44,451 nucleotides of DNA from Nitrospira sp. Its GTDB lineage: Bacteria; Nitrospirota; Nitrospiria; Nitrospirales; Nitrospiraceae. Location: assembly GCA_020853775.1 (NCBI GenBank), contig JADYYH010000013.1:1-44451 (forward strand). Direction: 5' to 3'. The position numbers and the translations under genes were made by a program. Each line of letters starts with the position of its first letter. The stretch's first letter is position 1. The notes beneath the pieces are model-generated. The model did no database searches. It was not told the origin of the DNA and saw only the letters and a program-made list of their open reading frames with translations. Positions 33,748 through 43,362 of the stretch are shown one piece after another.

Positions 33748-35158
33748 GTTTGAACGACAAGCTGCACAATTCAAAAGAGCTCTGCAGAAGGCGCAGTCTG
33801 CGATGGCCGCAGATGGGGTTCGGGGTTCTTCTCATGGAGTAGATTCTGATCCGCATAGAATTGACTATCCAACGCTGGATGATGCGGCGTTTCATGGATT
33901 GGCCGGCGATTTTGTCCGAGAAATTGAGCCTCATTCTGAAGCTGACCCAGCCGGAATTTTGCTGCACACCATCATTGGATTCGGATGTCTATCTGGGCCA
34001 AAGCCTCACGTGCTTGTCGAGAGAACTCCTCACCCTCCACGTCTGAATTGCTTAATAGTGGGTCGATCAGCCCTTGCTCGGAAAGGGACTGCTTGGAGCA
34101 GCCCCAAATATCTATTAAGCAAGGTCGACCCACATTGGGCGATGAACCGAATAAAGTCGGGCCTCTCGTCAGGGGAGGGATTAATCGACCAGGTTCGAGA
34201 CTCCTTAGAGGATGATACCGGAGATGCAGGGGCTGAGGATAAGCGATTGTTGGTGGTCGAAACCGAGTTTAGTTCCGCTCTAAAGGTAATGGAACGGTCG
34301 GGGAATACCCTCTCCGCCGTACTTCGTGACGCATGGGATTGCGGCAATCTATCAACCATGACGAAGCACAGCCGACTCACTGCCTCAGGCGCACATGTCT
34401 GCGTCGTCGGGCACATAACGGTTGATGAATTATTGCGGCTGCTCAATGCGACTGAACAAGCGAATGGGCTGGCCAACCGCTTTCTTTTTGCGTTTGTGAG
34501 GCGTTCCAAATTACTTCCATCTGGGTGTGGGATTCCTGAAGAGGTATTTGAATCCTTTGCAGCTCGCTTCTCCCATGTAGCCGAGGTAGCTCAGACTCGC
34601 GGCAGGCTGACCAGAGATGCAGAAGCCGAGGAGCTCTGGAAGTCCATTTATCCCCATATTGAAGAAGATCGACCGGGGTTAACTGCGGCAATTCTGGCCC
34701 GAGGTGCTGCCCAGGTGCTCCGGCTTAGCCTCGTGTTTGCATTGTTAGATGAAGAGGAAGCAAACCGGAATGAAACCGCCATTCGCACCCCTCACCTGCT
34801 GGCAGCACTTGCCATTTGGGATTATGCGAAAGCCTGCACGCTCAGAATATTTGGTGACTCGATTGGTGATCCAATAAGTGACCGACTGCTCAGTGTAATC
34901 AAATCGGGTCCGCAGACTGATACGGACTTGTACGAGGTGCTTGGAAAGCGGGACGGTGGACGAAAGGCTCCTGCGCTTGAGCGCTTAGTGAAATTGGAGA
35001 TGGTCCATTCGGTCAAGCAAGTGACCGCTGGTCGGCCTGTGACGTGGTGGCATGCGGGACCTCAATCACAATGCGTTTTTTGCGTGGAAAGGGTGAAAAG
35101 TCCATTTGTCGGGGCCTTTCCACCCCATAACACGCTTAACACGCGAGGTGACCAATGA
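33731..35158 (+). CDS. DUF3987-like replication/ATPase protein
   Basis: A 475-residue protein resembling DUF3987 proteins of plasmids and integrative elements. A P-loop-like stretch is CLIVGRSALARKGTAW (the usual GKG is replaced by LARKG), followed by GLSSGEGLIDQVRD, LLVVETEFSSALKVM and NLSTMTKHSRLTASGAHVCVVGHIT. A C-terminal winged-helix-like region is likely (DTDLYEVLGKRDGGRKAPALERLVKL). It probably acts in replication after transfer with the CHC2 protein. The degenerate Walker A suggests altered ATP use. Confidence 0.75.
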   Translation: MPLTTEFERQAAQFKRALQKAQSAMAADGVRGSSHGVDSDPHRIDYPTLDDAAFHGLAGDFVREIEPHSEADPAGILLHTIIGFGCLSGPKPHVLVERTPHPPRLNCLIVGRSALARKGTAWSSPKYLLSKVDPHWAMNRIKSGLSSGEGLIDQVRDSLEDDTGDAGAEDKRLLVVETEFSSALKVMERSGNTLSAVLRDAWDCGNLSTMTKHSRLTASGAHVCVVGHITVDELLRLLNATEQANGLANRFLFAFVRRSKLLPSGCGIPEEVFESFAARFSHVAEVAQTRGRLTRDAEAEELWKSIYPHIEEDRPGLTAAILARGAAQVLRLSLVFALLDEEEANRNETAIRTPHLLAALAIWDYAKACTLRIFGDSIGDPISDRLLSVIKSGPQTDTDLYEVLGKRDGGRKAPALERLVKLEMVHSVKQVTAGRPVTWWHAGPQSQCVFCVERVKSPFVGAFPPHNTLNTRGDQ

Positions 35159-35427
35159 GTCGGCTAGTACAACAGGCGAGAGCTATTCTGGCAGGGAAGC
35201 AAGTCGCTTGTGCAACTGACTCTGACTGGCATTCAGAGTGGAAAAATCTAGCCAAACGGGTCAGGTCCATCCCCGCCAACGATCCTCGTAGTGAAGTCAT
35301 GCTCGCATGGCTTGAGCAAGCTGATATTGCGTACCTAAAAGGTGATTTCGGTAGCTTTAGTCGTGCGAAGAAACGAATCGAGTTAATTGTGCAGAAAGTT
35401 CGGACTGGCAAGACCAATCATCAATAA
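35155..35427 (+). CDS. hypothetical protein (90 aa)
   Basis: A 90-residue helical, charged protein. Its ATG overlaps the stop of the DUF3987-like gene (ATGA), so it is co-translated. I see no motif or membrane segment and do not recognise the family. It is a likely accessory of the replication module. Confidence 0.6.
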   Translation: MSRLVQQARAILAGKQVACATDSDWHSEWKNLAKRVRSIPANDPRSEVMLAWLEQADIAYLKGDFGSFSRAKKRIELIVQKVRTGKTNHQ

Positions 35428-35443
35428 CCAGAGGAGGGATGTC

Positions 35444-35719
35444 ATGGTGGTTAATCTGAAAGCCCAGTTGAAAGAAGAGCTAAGAGAGTCTCGCGAAGAA
35501 CGGACCATTCGTATTTCGTTAACACTTCCCTCGCAGACCACCATCGCTCTTGAGCAACTACATCAAGAGTTAGGGGGAGATGAAGTGGTGACAAAGCCCG
35601 AGTTAGCCGCACGATTGCTCACGCGAATGTTGGGGGCCAAGCACGACACATCTGGCATTCGTAAGAACAAGAGAGGCAAGGCTGTTGGGGCTAGCGTCGC
35701 ACCTTCTCGTGAGGAGTAG
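35444..35719 (+). CDS. hypothetical small DNA-binding-like protein (91 aa)
   Basis: A 91-residue protein starting at ATG 35444, with a GAGGAGGG ribosome site 6 bases upstream (an in-frame longer form from 35387 overlaps the previous gene). It is basic at both ends. A central part reads TIRISLTLPSQTTIALEQLHQEL, then TKPELAARLLTRML, which resembles a ribbon-helix-helix (beta strand then two helices). A relaxosome accessory or regulator is possible but unproven. Confidence 0.6.
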   Translation: MVVNLKAQLKEELRESREERTIRISLTLPSQTTIALEQLHQELGGDEVVTKPELAARLLTRMLGAKHDTSGIRKNKRGKAVGASVAPSREE

Positions 35720-35780
35720 GTGTTTGTACACCCGACGCAGGGCTCTGCAAGCCATCTTGTCTCTCTTTGGAGACAGGATG
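35719..35780. other. two stem-loops before the transfer genes
   Basis: GGTGT (35719-35723) pairs with ACACC (35728-35732). CATCTTGTCTC (35753-35763) pairs with GAGACAGGATG (35770-35780), with one G-T pair. The region 35720-36000 carries no gene I can support. The second stem could be a terminator or part of a transfer origin. Confidence 0.45.
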
Positions 35781-36000
35781 TGGGCCGAGGATGAGTCGCA
35801 TAAACCAAGAGTTAAGAATCGAGTGTGGCCAGACCGTCAGGTTGGCCAACGGCCAAATTCTGAATGGCCGTCATTCCGAGGATTAGATCATTTGTTCCAG
35901 AGGTCTTCTGAACTATTTCGGTGGGTTGGATGCAGTACGAGGTTCTCGGCGATGGGCTTTGGAGTGAGCATCACATCTCGGATGAGTGGAAGGGGACAGT

Positions 36001-36270
36001 ATGAGGACGAGACTTATCATTGACGAATCAATCGCAGCAGTAATTCGGCAACGCGCCGGTCAAAAACGCATTTCCCCTAACGACTACATGCGGTTCCTAT
36101 TAGAGCGAGGTCTATTTATGGAGCTGAGCATGCAGGATCTTGCTCCTATCGCAGCGGACGCACGGTTTACTGCGCGTCTCTTGACCGGGTTGGTGCGTCG
36201 GGTCGCGAAAGCAGAGCCTGCTGAAGCTGACAAGCTCATTGCTGAGGCCAATGCGGAACGGGGAGGGTGA
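36001..36270 (+). CDS. hypothetical small protein before T4CP (89 aa)
   Basis: An 89-residue protein. ATG 36001 is preferred over the GTG at 35986, because GGAAGGGG lies between them at good distance. It starts MRTRLIIDESIAAVIRQRAGQKRISPNDYMRFLLERGL, similar to ribbon-helix-helix relaxosome proteins (TraY/CopG style). It precedes the coupling-protein gene by 2 bp. A DNA-binding role at oriT is inferred from position and shape. Confidence 0.6.
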   Translation: MRTRLIIDESIAAVIRQRAGQKRISPNDYMRFLLERGLFMELSMQDLAPIAADARFTARLLTGLVRRVAKAEPAEADKLIAEANAERGG

Positions 36271-36272
36271 TC

Positions 36273-38024
36273 ATGATTGGAGATATCACGCGTGGCAGCG
36301 ACGTTGTTGCTCACAGAGCACGATTATTATTTGCAGCGTTCTTGCGTGCTGTACTCGCTGGTATCGCTGCGTTCGCTATTCTCTTTTGGGCCTTTTGGCC
36401 GTTTGGAGATTCCAACGAAGCAGGTTGGTGGTCAAAGTTCCACATTGCACAAATTGCATATGAGCAGGGTTGGGATAAACCGCAGTTCTCGACCAGGAGC
36501 GGGAGCCTTCTCACACCCGCTGAGCTGATACAGATGCGAAACGTCGATGAAGAGCTGCGTAGCCGGCTCGATGAACTTGATGACAACATCGTTACATTGG
36601 TCTACTGGACCGTAGGTCTCGCGTGTCTTGTATTCATCCTTTTTTATGTATACGGTCGTGCCCTCGCTCAGCCGATGCACATTCGAGGAGCGTGGATTGG
36701 TTCGGCTTTTTGGGTTCGGCTGAGACTTTACATCACCTTTGCCACGGGCGATATTCGGCTCCCTGGCCTCCCGCTTCCCAAACAAGCAGAAGTGAAACAT
36801 TTTTCCGTGGAAGGCACTACGGGCTCTGGCAAGTCTTCCCTCTATATCTACCTTCTCAATCAAGTCAGGGCGTTGGGGCAACGTGCCGTTGTTTACGATC
36901 CAACTGGTTCGTATTCCAGGCGCTTCTACCGTCCTGGTCGTGACATCCTCCTGCATCCATTTGCTGCGGAGTTCCCTGGCTGGAATCTCAGCAATGAAAT
37001 TCGCAATGTGACCGACTATGCCGCGCTCGCCAAATCTATGATTCCTGAACAGCCAGGCGGCGACGGAGGGTATTGGTTTGAAGCCGCTCGGCGGTTAGCC
37101 TCATCACTTTTCGAGAAGCTTGATGGTGAGTCCAATCTGAAGCTCTTTCAAGCAGTTCAAACGCTTCCGCTCGAAGAACTGGTAGAGCTCGTCAAAGGCC
37201 TTCCAGCGACAGCAGTGATGGACATCACAAGTCCGAAAACTGCAGCAAGCGTACGAGCAACCCTTGCAACGAAATTTGACGCTTGGCGACATCTGAAAGA
37301 TGGGCCATTCTCCATACGCAACTGGGCTGAACGAGAACATGACGATTCCTGGATCTTCATCGTGTCTCGTCCTGAGGAGCGAGACTTCCTCCGCCCGCTC
37401 GTCAGCTTGTGGATTGATTGTGCCGTGCGCTCGGTCATGGCCCTTGCTGAAGACAATGACCGTCGAATCTGGTTGGCCCTCGATGAGCTTCCTAGTCTTC
37501 AGCAGTTGCCCTCACTACGGGTAGCGATGGCTGAAGGTCGTAAGTTTGGACTCTGTTGTTTACTCGGGTACCAATCGTGGCCACAGCTTGTCGAACTGTA
37601 CGGACCTAACGGCGCGGCTGCGATCGAATCCGTCGCGCGCACAAAAGTGGTGATGGCCTGCGGCGATGCGTTGACCGCGCAACATTGCGCAGAAACGCTT
37701 GGCAAAGCAGACCAGGTTGAGCCGCAGGAGAATTTGTCCTGGGGCGTCTCCACGAATCGTGACGGCGTGAGTTTACAGCCGCATCGGACTGAGCGCTGGG
37801 TGGTGACGCCGACAGAACTTATGCAACTTCCTGATCTTCGTGCCTTCGTTCGCATTCCCGGTCCTTATCCTGTTGTGCCCATCACCATTCCTCTTCCAGA
37901 CGGCATCTCAAGCCAGGCAGCGATTCAATTAGGCACAAGCCCTTCTACAAAGTTTCGGACTTCACAAGTCAAACCATCAGACCCAATCGCTGGGGCGTTT
38001 GGATTTGACGGAGGGGGAGCGTAA
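36273..38024 (+). CDS. TraD/TrwB-type type IV coupling protein
   Basis: A protein of about 583 residues (ATG 36273 follows GGGAGG by 6 bases). Two N-terminal membrane helices (about 20-43 and 108-128 of this form) flank a short periplasmic loop. The ATPase has Walker A GTTGSGKS (181-188), Walker B IWLALDELPSL, and a conserved GLCCLLGYQSWPQL stretch. It couples relaxase-bound DNA to a type IV secretion channel. It is followed by the relaxase gene 50 bp on. No other transfer genes are in the window, so a helper channel is presumably needed. Confidence 0.9.
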   Translation: MIGDITRGSDVVAHRARLLFAAFLRAVLAGIAAFAILFWAFWPFGDSNEAGWWSKFHIAQIAYEQGWDKPQFSTRSGSLLTPAELIQMRNVDEELRSRLDELDDNIVTLVYWTVGLACLVFILFYVYGRALAQPMHIRGAWIGSAFWVRLRLYITFATGDIRLPGLPLPKQAEVKHFSVEGTTGSGKSSLYIYLLNQVRALGQRAVVYDPTGSYSRRFYRPGRDILLHPFAAEFPGWNLSNEIRNVTDYAALAKSMIPEQPGGDGGYWFEAARRLASSLFEKLDGESNLKLFQAVQTLPLEELVELVKGLPATAVMDITSPKTAASVRATLATKFDAWRHLKDGPFSIRNWAEREHDDSWIFIVSRPEERDFLRPLVSLWIDCAVRSVMALAEDNDRRIWLALDELPSLQQLPSLRVAMAEGRKFGLCCLLGYQSWPQLVELYGPNGAAAIESVARTKVVMACGDALTAQHCAETLGKADQVEPQENLSWGVSTNRDGVSLQPHRTERWVVTPTELMQLPDLRAFVRIPGPYPVVPITIPLPDGISSQAAIQLGTSPSTKFRTSQVKPSDPIAGAFGFDGGGA

Positions 38025-38074
38025 GCAGACGTACTCGCGTGAGCATGGCAGTAACCAACAAAGAGGAGGACTAT

Positions 38075-40752
38075 ATGGTCAGTATTAGAACCATGAGCAG
38101 CGCAAAAGCCGTGAGCCATTATTTCAAAGCCGAAGATTCCTACTATACCGCTGAACGTTCCGGTGACCAGTCCGGCTCAAGTTGGTGGGGTAGAGGCGCT
38201 GAGAAGTTCGGGCTGGAAGGGCCTGTCGAGAAGCAGGACTTTGAGCAGCTTCTTTCGGGGCAGCTTCCCACAGGTGACGAGATTCAGGCTGGTGCTGGGG
38301 GCGAGAGACGCCCTGGAGTCGATGTCACGATCAGCGCGCCGAAGAGCGTGTCATTGCTTGCAGAGATTGGCGGAGATGGCGCGCTTCGAGATGCCCATGA
38401 GCGTGCAGTAACTGCAACCCTGTCATTCCTTCAAGAGGAAGGCATGCGCGCACGAGTCACGCAGGATGGTGTCACGCAAACCACAGCGACGGACAATGCC
38501 ATTGTCGCTCGGTTTGAGCATAACTCATCGCGTGAATTAGACCCTCAGGTGCACACGCACTGTTTTTTCTAAATGCGACCGAGCGCGAAGATGGCGAATG
38601 GCGGGCAGTATCGAATGAAGAACTCTACCAACTCAAACTCACCGCTGGCGCGGTCTATCGAAGCGAACTGGCCAAGGAAGTACAAGCCCTTGGTTATAGC
38701 ATCGAACGGACTCACGCCGATGGACGTTTTGAGATCGCGGGGGTCTCTCAAGGGATGCGCGAACACTTCAGCCAACGCTCGGTCGCGATTCGAGAATTCA
38801 TGGCGGAACATAACTTGGAAGGGGCTAAAGACGCTGAGCAAGCGGCACTTATCACTCGTGCTGCCAAGCAGGAGCGAGATCCATCTGCCCTGCGAACTGA
38901 GTGGCAGGCGCGAGCGAATGAGCAAGGGTACGATCTGCAGTCTGTTGTTGCCTCGGCCCAAGCGGCCCGAGGCCAACAACTTGAGCGTGCTGGGTCCAGT
39001 CAAAGCACGGCGCGTGAGGGGGTGGAGTTTGCCGTTGCACATCTGTCTGAGCGGCAATCTATTTTCCCTCGCCATGAAATTGTTCGGCATGCCCTCCAGC
39101 AAACGACCGGTGAGGCCACGTTGGGGGAGGTGCGCCAAGCGCTACAGCAGGCGGAGAAGAGCGGGGCGATCATCAAGGTCCACGACGACCAATTCACAAC
39201 CTTCAGTGCGCTCAAGGCCGAGCGGGAAATGGTGTGGACCGTCAAAGATGGAATGGAGCGTGTGGTGCCAATTTCGACACGCGAACAGGTTGCTCAAGGC
39301 CTGGAAGGGCGGGCCCTTACGGCTGGGCAGCAGGAAGCCGCGATGCACGTTCTCACGACGACCGATCGATTTGCCGGCATCGAGGGCAAGGCGGGCACTG
39401 GGAAAACCACGATGCTAGCTGTTGTACGCGAGCAGGCTGAATCTCAAGGATTCGAACTGCGAGGGCTCGCGCCGACTGCAGCTGCGGCCCGTGTCCTTGA
39501 AGAGCAGGCTCATGTGAAAAGCAACACAGTCTCAAGTTATCTGAGCGGTCAGGCTTCCACGCTGGCTGGGAACAGGAACACCGTCTATGTGATCGATGAA
39601 AGTTCCATGCTCTCAACCTCCCAGGCCCATGCTCTAGTCCACCGAATTACACAGGAGCAGGCTCGGGCTGTGTTTCTTGGCGACAGGCAACAACTGTCGG
39701 CCATTGAAGCGGGGAAACCATATGCCGTGATGGTGGATCGAGCAATGACGACGGCATCGATGACAGAAATCGTCAGGCAGAAGGATGGCGATCTGCGATC
39801 GGCAGTCGAATCAACAGTGCAAGGCCGCGTAACAGAGGCTCTTCACCGGTTGGATCAGCAAGGCCAGGTCATGGAGATTCCAGATCGTGATACGCGATTG
39901 GCGACCATCGCACAAACCTATTTGGAACTGGCTGGGCAAGATCGTGGCCAAGCTCTGGTCCTCACTGGTTCCCGATTCGACCAACGAGAGCTGAACTCCC
40001 GGATTCGTGAGGGGCTTAAGCAACAAGGACAGCTGATTGGCGATCCAGTGCAGGGGGAAGTCTTACTGAGCAAGAACATGACCAAGGCGATGGCATCACA
40101 GATCAGCGCCTATGAAGTCGGGGACTCGGTTCGATTTGGGAAGGCTGACCAACAGGCGGGTATCGAAATGAATGAGTATGGGAAGGTGTCAGCGCTTCAC
40201 CCTGAAGCCGGCACGGTCTCACTAACGATGGGGGACAATCGACAGGTGACGTGGAACCCAGGCAAGGCCTCAAGGATCGAAGTCTATCGAAGCGAGGCGA
40301 GAGAGATTCAAGCCGGGGATACCATTCGTTGGACCAGAAACGATGCTGCGGCCGATCGACGAAATGGGGAACTTGCTGTCGTGGTTGGGGTCGATCGAGA
40401 TAATAAGACAGCTACGGTCGATTATCGAGGCAAGGCAGAGACCGTCGACTTGAGCTGGGAGAAACACTGGGAGCACGGTTATGCGCAGACCGTTCACTCA
40501 GCTCAAGGCCGGACGGCTGCGTCTGTGGTGTATCACATCGATAGCTCCCAATCGGCGCTGACTGGAAAAGAGGCGTGGTATGTCGCAATCAGCCGAGCTC
40601 GAAGCGATGTTCAGATTGTGACAGATGATCGGTCGGCCTTGCCAGGAGCCATCAACCAGAGCCGTCAGCAAGAGAGCGCTATCGAGGGGGTGGAGAAAGG
40701 AGGGCGGGCGATTCAGCAGGGAGCAAAAGCGGGCCTCGAGTTAGAACGATAA
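38075..40752 (+). pseudogene. MobF relaxase-helicase (TrwC/TraI-like), split by a -1 shift
   Basis: The N-terminal frame starts at ATG 38075 (GAGGAGG upstream) and stops at 38572; the C-terminal frame continues to 40752. Joined by a -1 shift at 38569 they give about 892 residues. Seen are catalytic tyrosines Y16 and Y23/Y24 (SHYF, SYYTAE), the histidine triad H149, H160 and H162 (PQVHTH), then after the shift LNATEREDGEWRAVSNEELY, the helicase with Walker A GKAGTGKTT and VYVIDESSMLS, and a truncated-looking C-terminus. The break lies in a T6 run (38563-38568) forming U UUU UUC before UAA. A sequencing or real deletion, or programmed frameshifting, are the choices. Confidence 0.85.
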
Positions 40753-40792
40753 GGCGGTAGAGGGGGGAGTAAGAGAATTGGGAAAGATGCGA

Positions 40793-40892
40793 GCGGGGGA
40801 CGTCTAGGAAAAGTGTGGTCTGGGCCACACGTTTCGGCGACCTCCCCCGCACCCCCTATCGCCCGCGCCGTCCACCAAAGCGTGGACCGCGC
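40793..40892. other. nested inverted repeats after the relaxase gene (possible oriT)
   Basis: GCGGGGGACGTC (40793-40804) pairs with GACCTCCCCCGC (40839-40850) with one mismatch. Within it GTGTGG (40813-40818) pairs with CCACAC (40825-40830). A further stem pairs GCGCCGTCCAC (40865-40875) with GTGGACCGCGC (40882-40892), with one mismatch. The pattern, in a 194-bp gap next to a MobF gene, is what a transfer origin can look like, but it could equally be a terminator. Confidence 0.45.
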
Positions 40893-40946
40893 ACAGAATA
40901 ACTTGCAATTCACGCGACATGGTCAATCAAGGAAAGGAGAGCTCTC

Positions 40947-41678
40947 ATGGTAATAGCCGATCTATTTCGCCCAATGTGTAAGACGTTGGGTTTCAGTAAG
41001 GTGACCGACAGCAATGATCAACAGAAGCAAGTAGAGGATCAGCAGAAGCAATTCGAGCAGATCCTCAAAGTGGCGAACAAGATCGCGAAGCAGAATCCGC
41101 AGGCGCTTCCAACATTTGTTCGCCTCTTGGCTCGGAAGCTTCAAGGACAGTATATGTCCGCAGCGTTCTTGCGGACGGCCTCTGGTGGTTCGGCAGAGCT
41201 TGAGCCGGGCGTTGTATGGTTCAGCGAAGTTGCGGTGCTCTCAGGGGAAGGGGCCATGGTCTACTACCTCAAAAAGCGCCTGCCCTCAACTCGCGTCTTG
41301 AATCTTTCCACTGATGTCGTTCTCCCATGGCCGTGGGACCTCACCAGACTTGAGATGTGTCTATCTTTCATCGGAACCAAGCAGAATCCCTGGAAACAAG
41401 ATACAGGTAACCATCGGGTGGAATATTGGTTGCCGTTTGGCATTGGATGGGTTCGCGGCGGAAACCATTCAATCATGACGGGAATACTTCAGGGAAGACA
41501 GCAACTGGAAACGGACGAGGTTTATGACTTGTCCGCCATCTTCCCGCTAGTGCACTGTGACGGCATCGCCTTTCGCCGGACGGCGGATAACAGCGTCATT
41601 GCGCCAGTGCGGGAAGTGGAATTTGCGGCAATCTATGAGGTAGGTCGGCTGATGCTGTTGAACGGTGTATCGGCTTAG
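40947..41678 (+). CDS. hypothetical protein (243 aa)
   Basis: A 243-residue protein. An N-terminal Gln-rich coiled-coil-like stretch (about 23-45, KQVEDQQKQFEQILKVANK) precedes a mixed body with many Trp and Phe (VLPWPWDLTR; YWLPFGIGWV). No signal peptide or membrane segment is seen. GAAAGGAGAG precedes the ATG. It follows the relaxase gene and inverted repeats on the same strand. I do not recognise the family. Confidence 0.65.
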   Translation: MVIADLFRPMCKTLGFSKVTDSNDQQKQVEDQQKQFEQILKVANKIAKQNPQALPTFVRLLARKLQGQYMSAAFLRTASGGSAELEPGVVWFSEVAVLSGEGAMVYYLKKRLPSTRVLNLSTDVVLPWPWDLTRLEMCLSFIGTKQNPWKQDTGNHRVEYWLPFGIGWVRGGNHSIMTGILQGRQQLETDEVYDLSAIFPLVHCDGIAFRRTADNSVIAPVREVEFAAIYEVGRLMLLNGVSA

Positions 41679-41740
41679 GGCGCAACGTCCTGGGTTACAG
41701 GCGACCTGGGTGATCTCGTGGAGGGGAGCTAATCGCTCAA

Positions 41741-42211
41741 CTAGGCAGCTTTCCCTCCAAGGCCTTCTGCTTCTTCAACATCGGTGGTGAAGTCTAGGAT
41801 AACCTGAATGGGTTCCTGCTCAGCATGCTTATCGTTATAGACGTCCACATCGGTCTTGAGCTGTAAGCAGTCGCCGACGATCTGTTTTCTCCTCTGTGCA
41901 AAAGCCTTCTCCATAAAGGGTCGGTCGGAATGGTCCATGACTCCCCAGAAGGTGTACTGGACGCCGTGTTTACTCACTCGCACGGCATGATTCACTCGGT
42001 ATCGGCGTCCAAACTTGTCCTTGCGGTACTCTTCACGCAGAGCCGTGGACATATCCTCGGCCAGTCGATCAAGTGGATCGATTTCCGGAATAGCCAATAA
42101 CCCTCTCGCCACTCCCCAGGCCACAGCATCGCGAGAAGAGGTCGGTATGTCACCGTTCTCAGCTTGATAGCGATGCCAGATATGCTGCAAATCGTCATGG
42201 TATTTAGACAT
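41741..42211 (-). CDS. hypothetical protein downstream of higA (156 aa)
   Basis: A 156-residue protein starting at ATG 42211 with a strong AAGGAGG site 6 bases upstream (a longer in-frame reading to 42280 overlaps higA). It is charged and soluble, with a helical start (SKYHDDLQHIWHRYQAENG) and a beta-rich middle (VNHAVRVSKHGVQYTFWGVMD). It begins 10 bp after the higA-like stop, so it is the third gene of that operon. The function is unknown. Confidence 0.68.
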   Translation of the reverse strand: MSKYHDDLQHIWHRYQAENGDIPTSSRDAVAWGVARGLLAIPEIDPLDRLAEDMSTALREEYRKDKFGRRYRVNHAVRVSKHGVQYTFWGVMDHSDRPFMEKAFAQRRKQIVGDCLQLKTDVDVYNDKHAEQEPIQVILDFTTDVEEAEGLGGKAA

Positions 42212-42221
42212 TGCAACCTCC

Positions 42222-43346
42222 TTACAGGGTAACAGGGGCGATTTGCCCCCATCCGTCAACGACAGCTCCAGAAAGGGCATGACTCCGAACCTTGACCAAC
42301 ATTTTTGAAAAGATTGACCACTTGTCCAGCCGCCTTCGAAGTTGCCCAGCCACGATCCCAGGGTGAACTTGAAGCCGTTTGGCTAGTCCCAAGACATCAC
42401 GATCAGAAAAGAACGGACTCTTCCGTTTGATAAAGGAGTCCATCTCATGCGCGGGGACGCAGAACTCGCTTGCTGCGGCATTTGCGATCCGTTCTTCCAT
42501 CGGAATGTCCCCATCGGGACTGGCTTTGTCTCCTTCAAGCTCGGCATCAATGATCTCTTTGGTTCGTCCATGCGATTGCAGGACATGCTCGATTTCATGC
42601 CGAAGCACAAACCAATAGTTGTCAATGCGATCATAACGAAGAGACATGCCAATCACCGGCGCTTTCCCTAGCCAAAAGCAGGCACCATCGATCTTGGCAG
42701 TTGGTAACGTTTCAACGATTACATAGCGAACGCCAACCTCAGCTAGAATCCTTGGGACGTGGCGTGCCTCTTCAGGATCAAACATGAGGCCACGTAATCT
42801 ACTAAGCGCCTCGCGCAATGCTTTTTCAGAGTAGTGATGTTTAAGCGGCATTTCTTTCGCAATCTGTCGAGCCCGATAGAGCCATGCAAGTTGCGCGGGA
42901 GTCACGTCTTCGTAGGCAGACTTTCTGGCAGCATGCGCCAGATGAGGAACGTCATCCAGGCTTTGCGCGTCAAAGAAATTCACGACCTGAGCTTCGAGGA
43001 GGGTCACATTCGCATCCGTTAACCACCCGCGCTTGATCATCTCGCGAATAGGATATTGCGACTGCAAACGCGCCTTCCGCACGACAGTAGGGTCGGGATC
43101 TCGAGCTTGAGACAGATCGTAGGCTTTCTGAAGATTTGCAAAAAAATCAGGTGACACGTCGAACGCTCCAGCAAGAGCCTTTGCCATGTCGGCGGTAATG
43201 CCACGCTTCCCTGAAATGATCAAATTGACCGCCTGCTCAGGCACCCCAAGAACATAGGCGAGGTCACGCTGACTCCAGTCGCGGGCATCTAGTTCCTCGC
43301 GGATGAAGTAACCAGGCGGCGGTACATCAGTCATTTTGTCGATCAT
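42222..43346 (-). CDS. higA: HigA-type antitoxin fused to an ImmA/IrrE peptidase domain
   Basis: A protein of about 374 residues (ATG 43346 has GGAGG 8 bases upstream; a longer reading from GTG 43379 overlaps higB). The N-terminal XRE helix-turn-helix (about 10-70: WSQRDLAYVLGVPEQAVNLIISGKR) is of HigA type. The C-terminal half holds the zinc-metallopeptidase motif HEIEH (250-254) with upstream NYWFVLR, as in ImmA/IrrE. Its gene follows the HigB-type toxin gene by 16 bp, toxin first, as in hig loci. The peptidase part suggests that the antitoxin could be self-processed or act on a partner. Confidence 0.88.
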   Translation of the reverse strand: MIDKMTDVPPPGYFIREELDARDWSQRDLAYVLGVPEQAVNLIISGKRGITADMAKALAGAFDVSPDFFANLQKAYDLSQARDPDPTVVRKARLQSQYPIREMIKRGWLTDANVTLLEAQVVNFFDAQSLDDVPHLAHAARKSAYEDVTPAQLAWLYRARQIAKEMPLKHHYSEKALREALSRLRGLMFDPEEARHVPRILAEVGVRYVIVETLPTAKIDGACFWLGKAPVIGMSLRYDRIDNYWFVLRHEIEHVLQSHGRTKEIIDAELEGDKASPDGDIPMEERIANAAASEFCVPAHEMDSFIKRKSPFFSDRDVLGLAKRLQVHPGIVAGQLRRRLDKWSIFSKMLVKVRSHALSGAVVDGWGQIAPVTL

Positions 43347-43362
43347 CTGACTGTCCTCCGTC

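Noticed and set aside
35685-36023. 112-residue plus-strand frame over the region before the T4CP
   Set aside because: It overlaps the better-supported genes at both ends, has odd composition and spans the stem-loops; probably non-coding.
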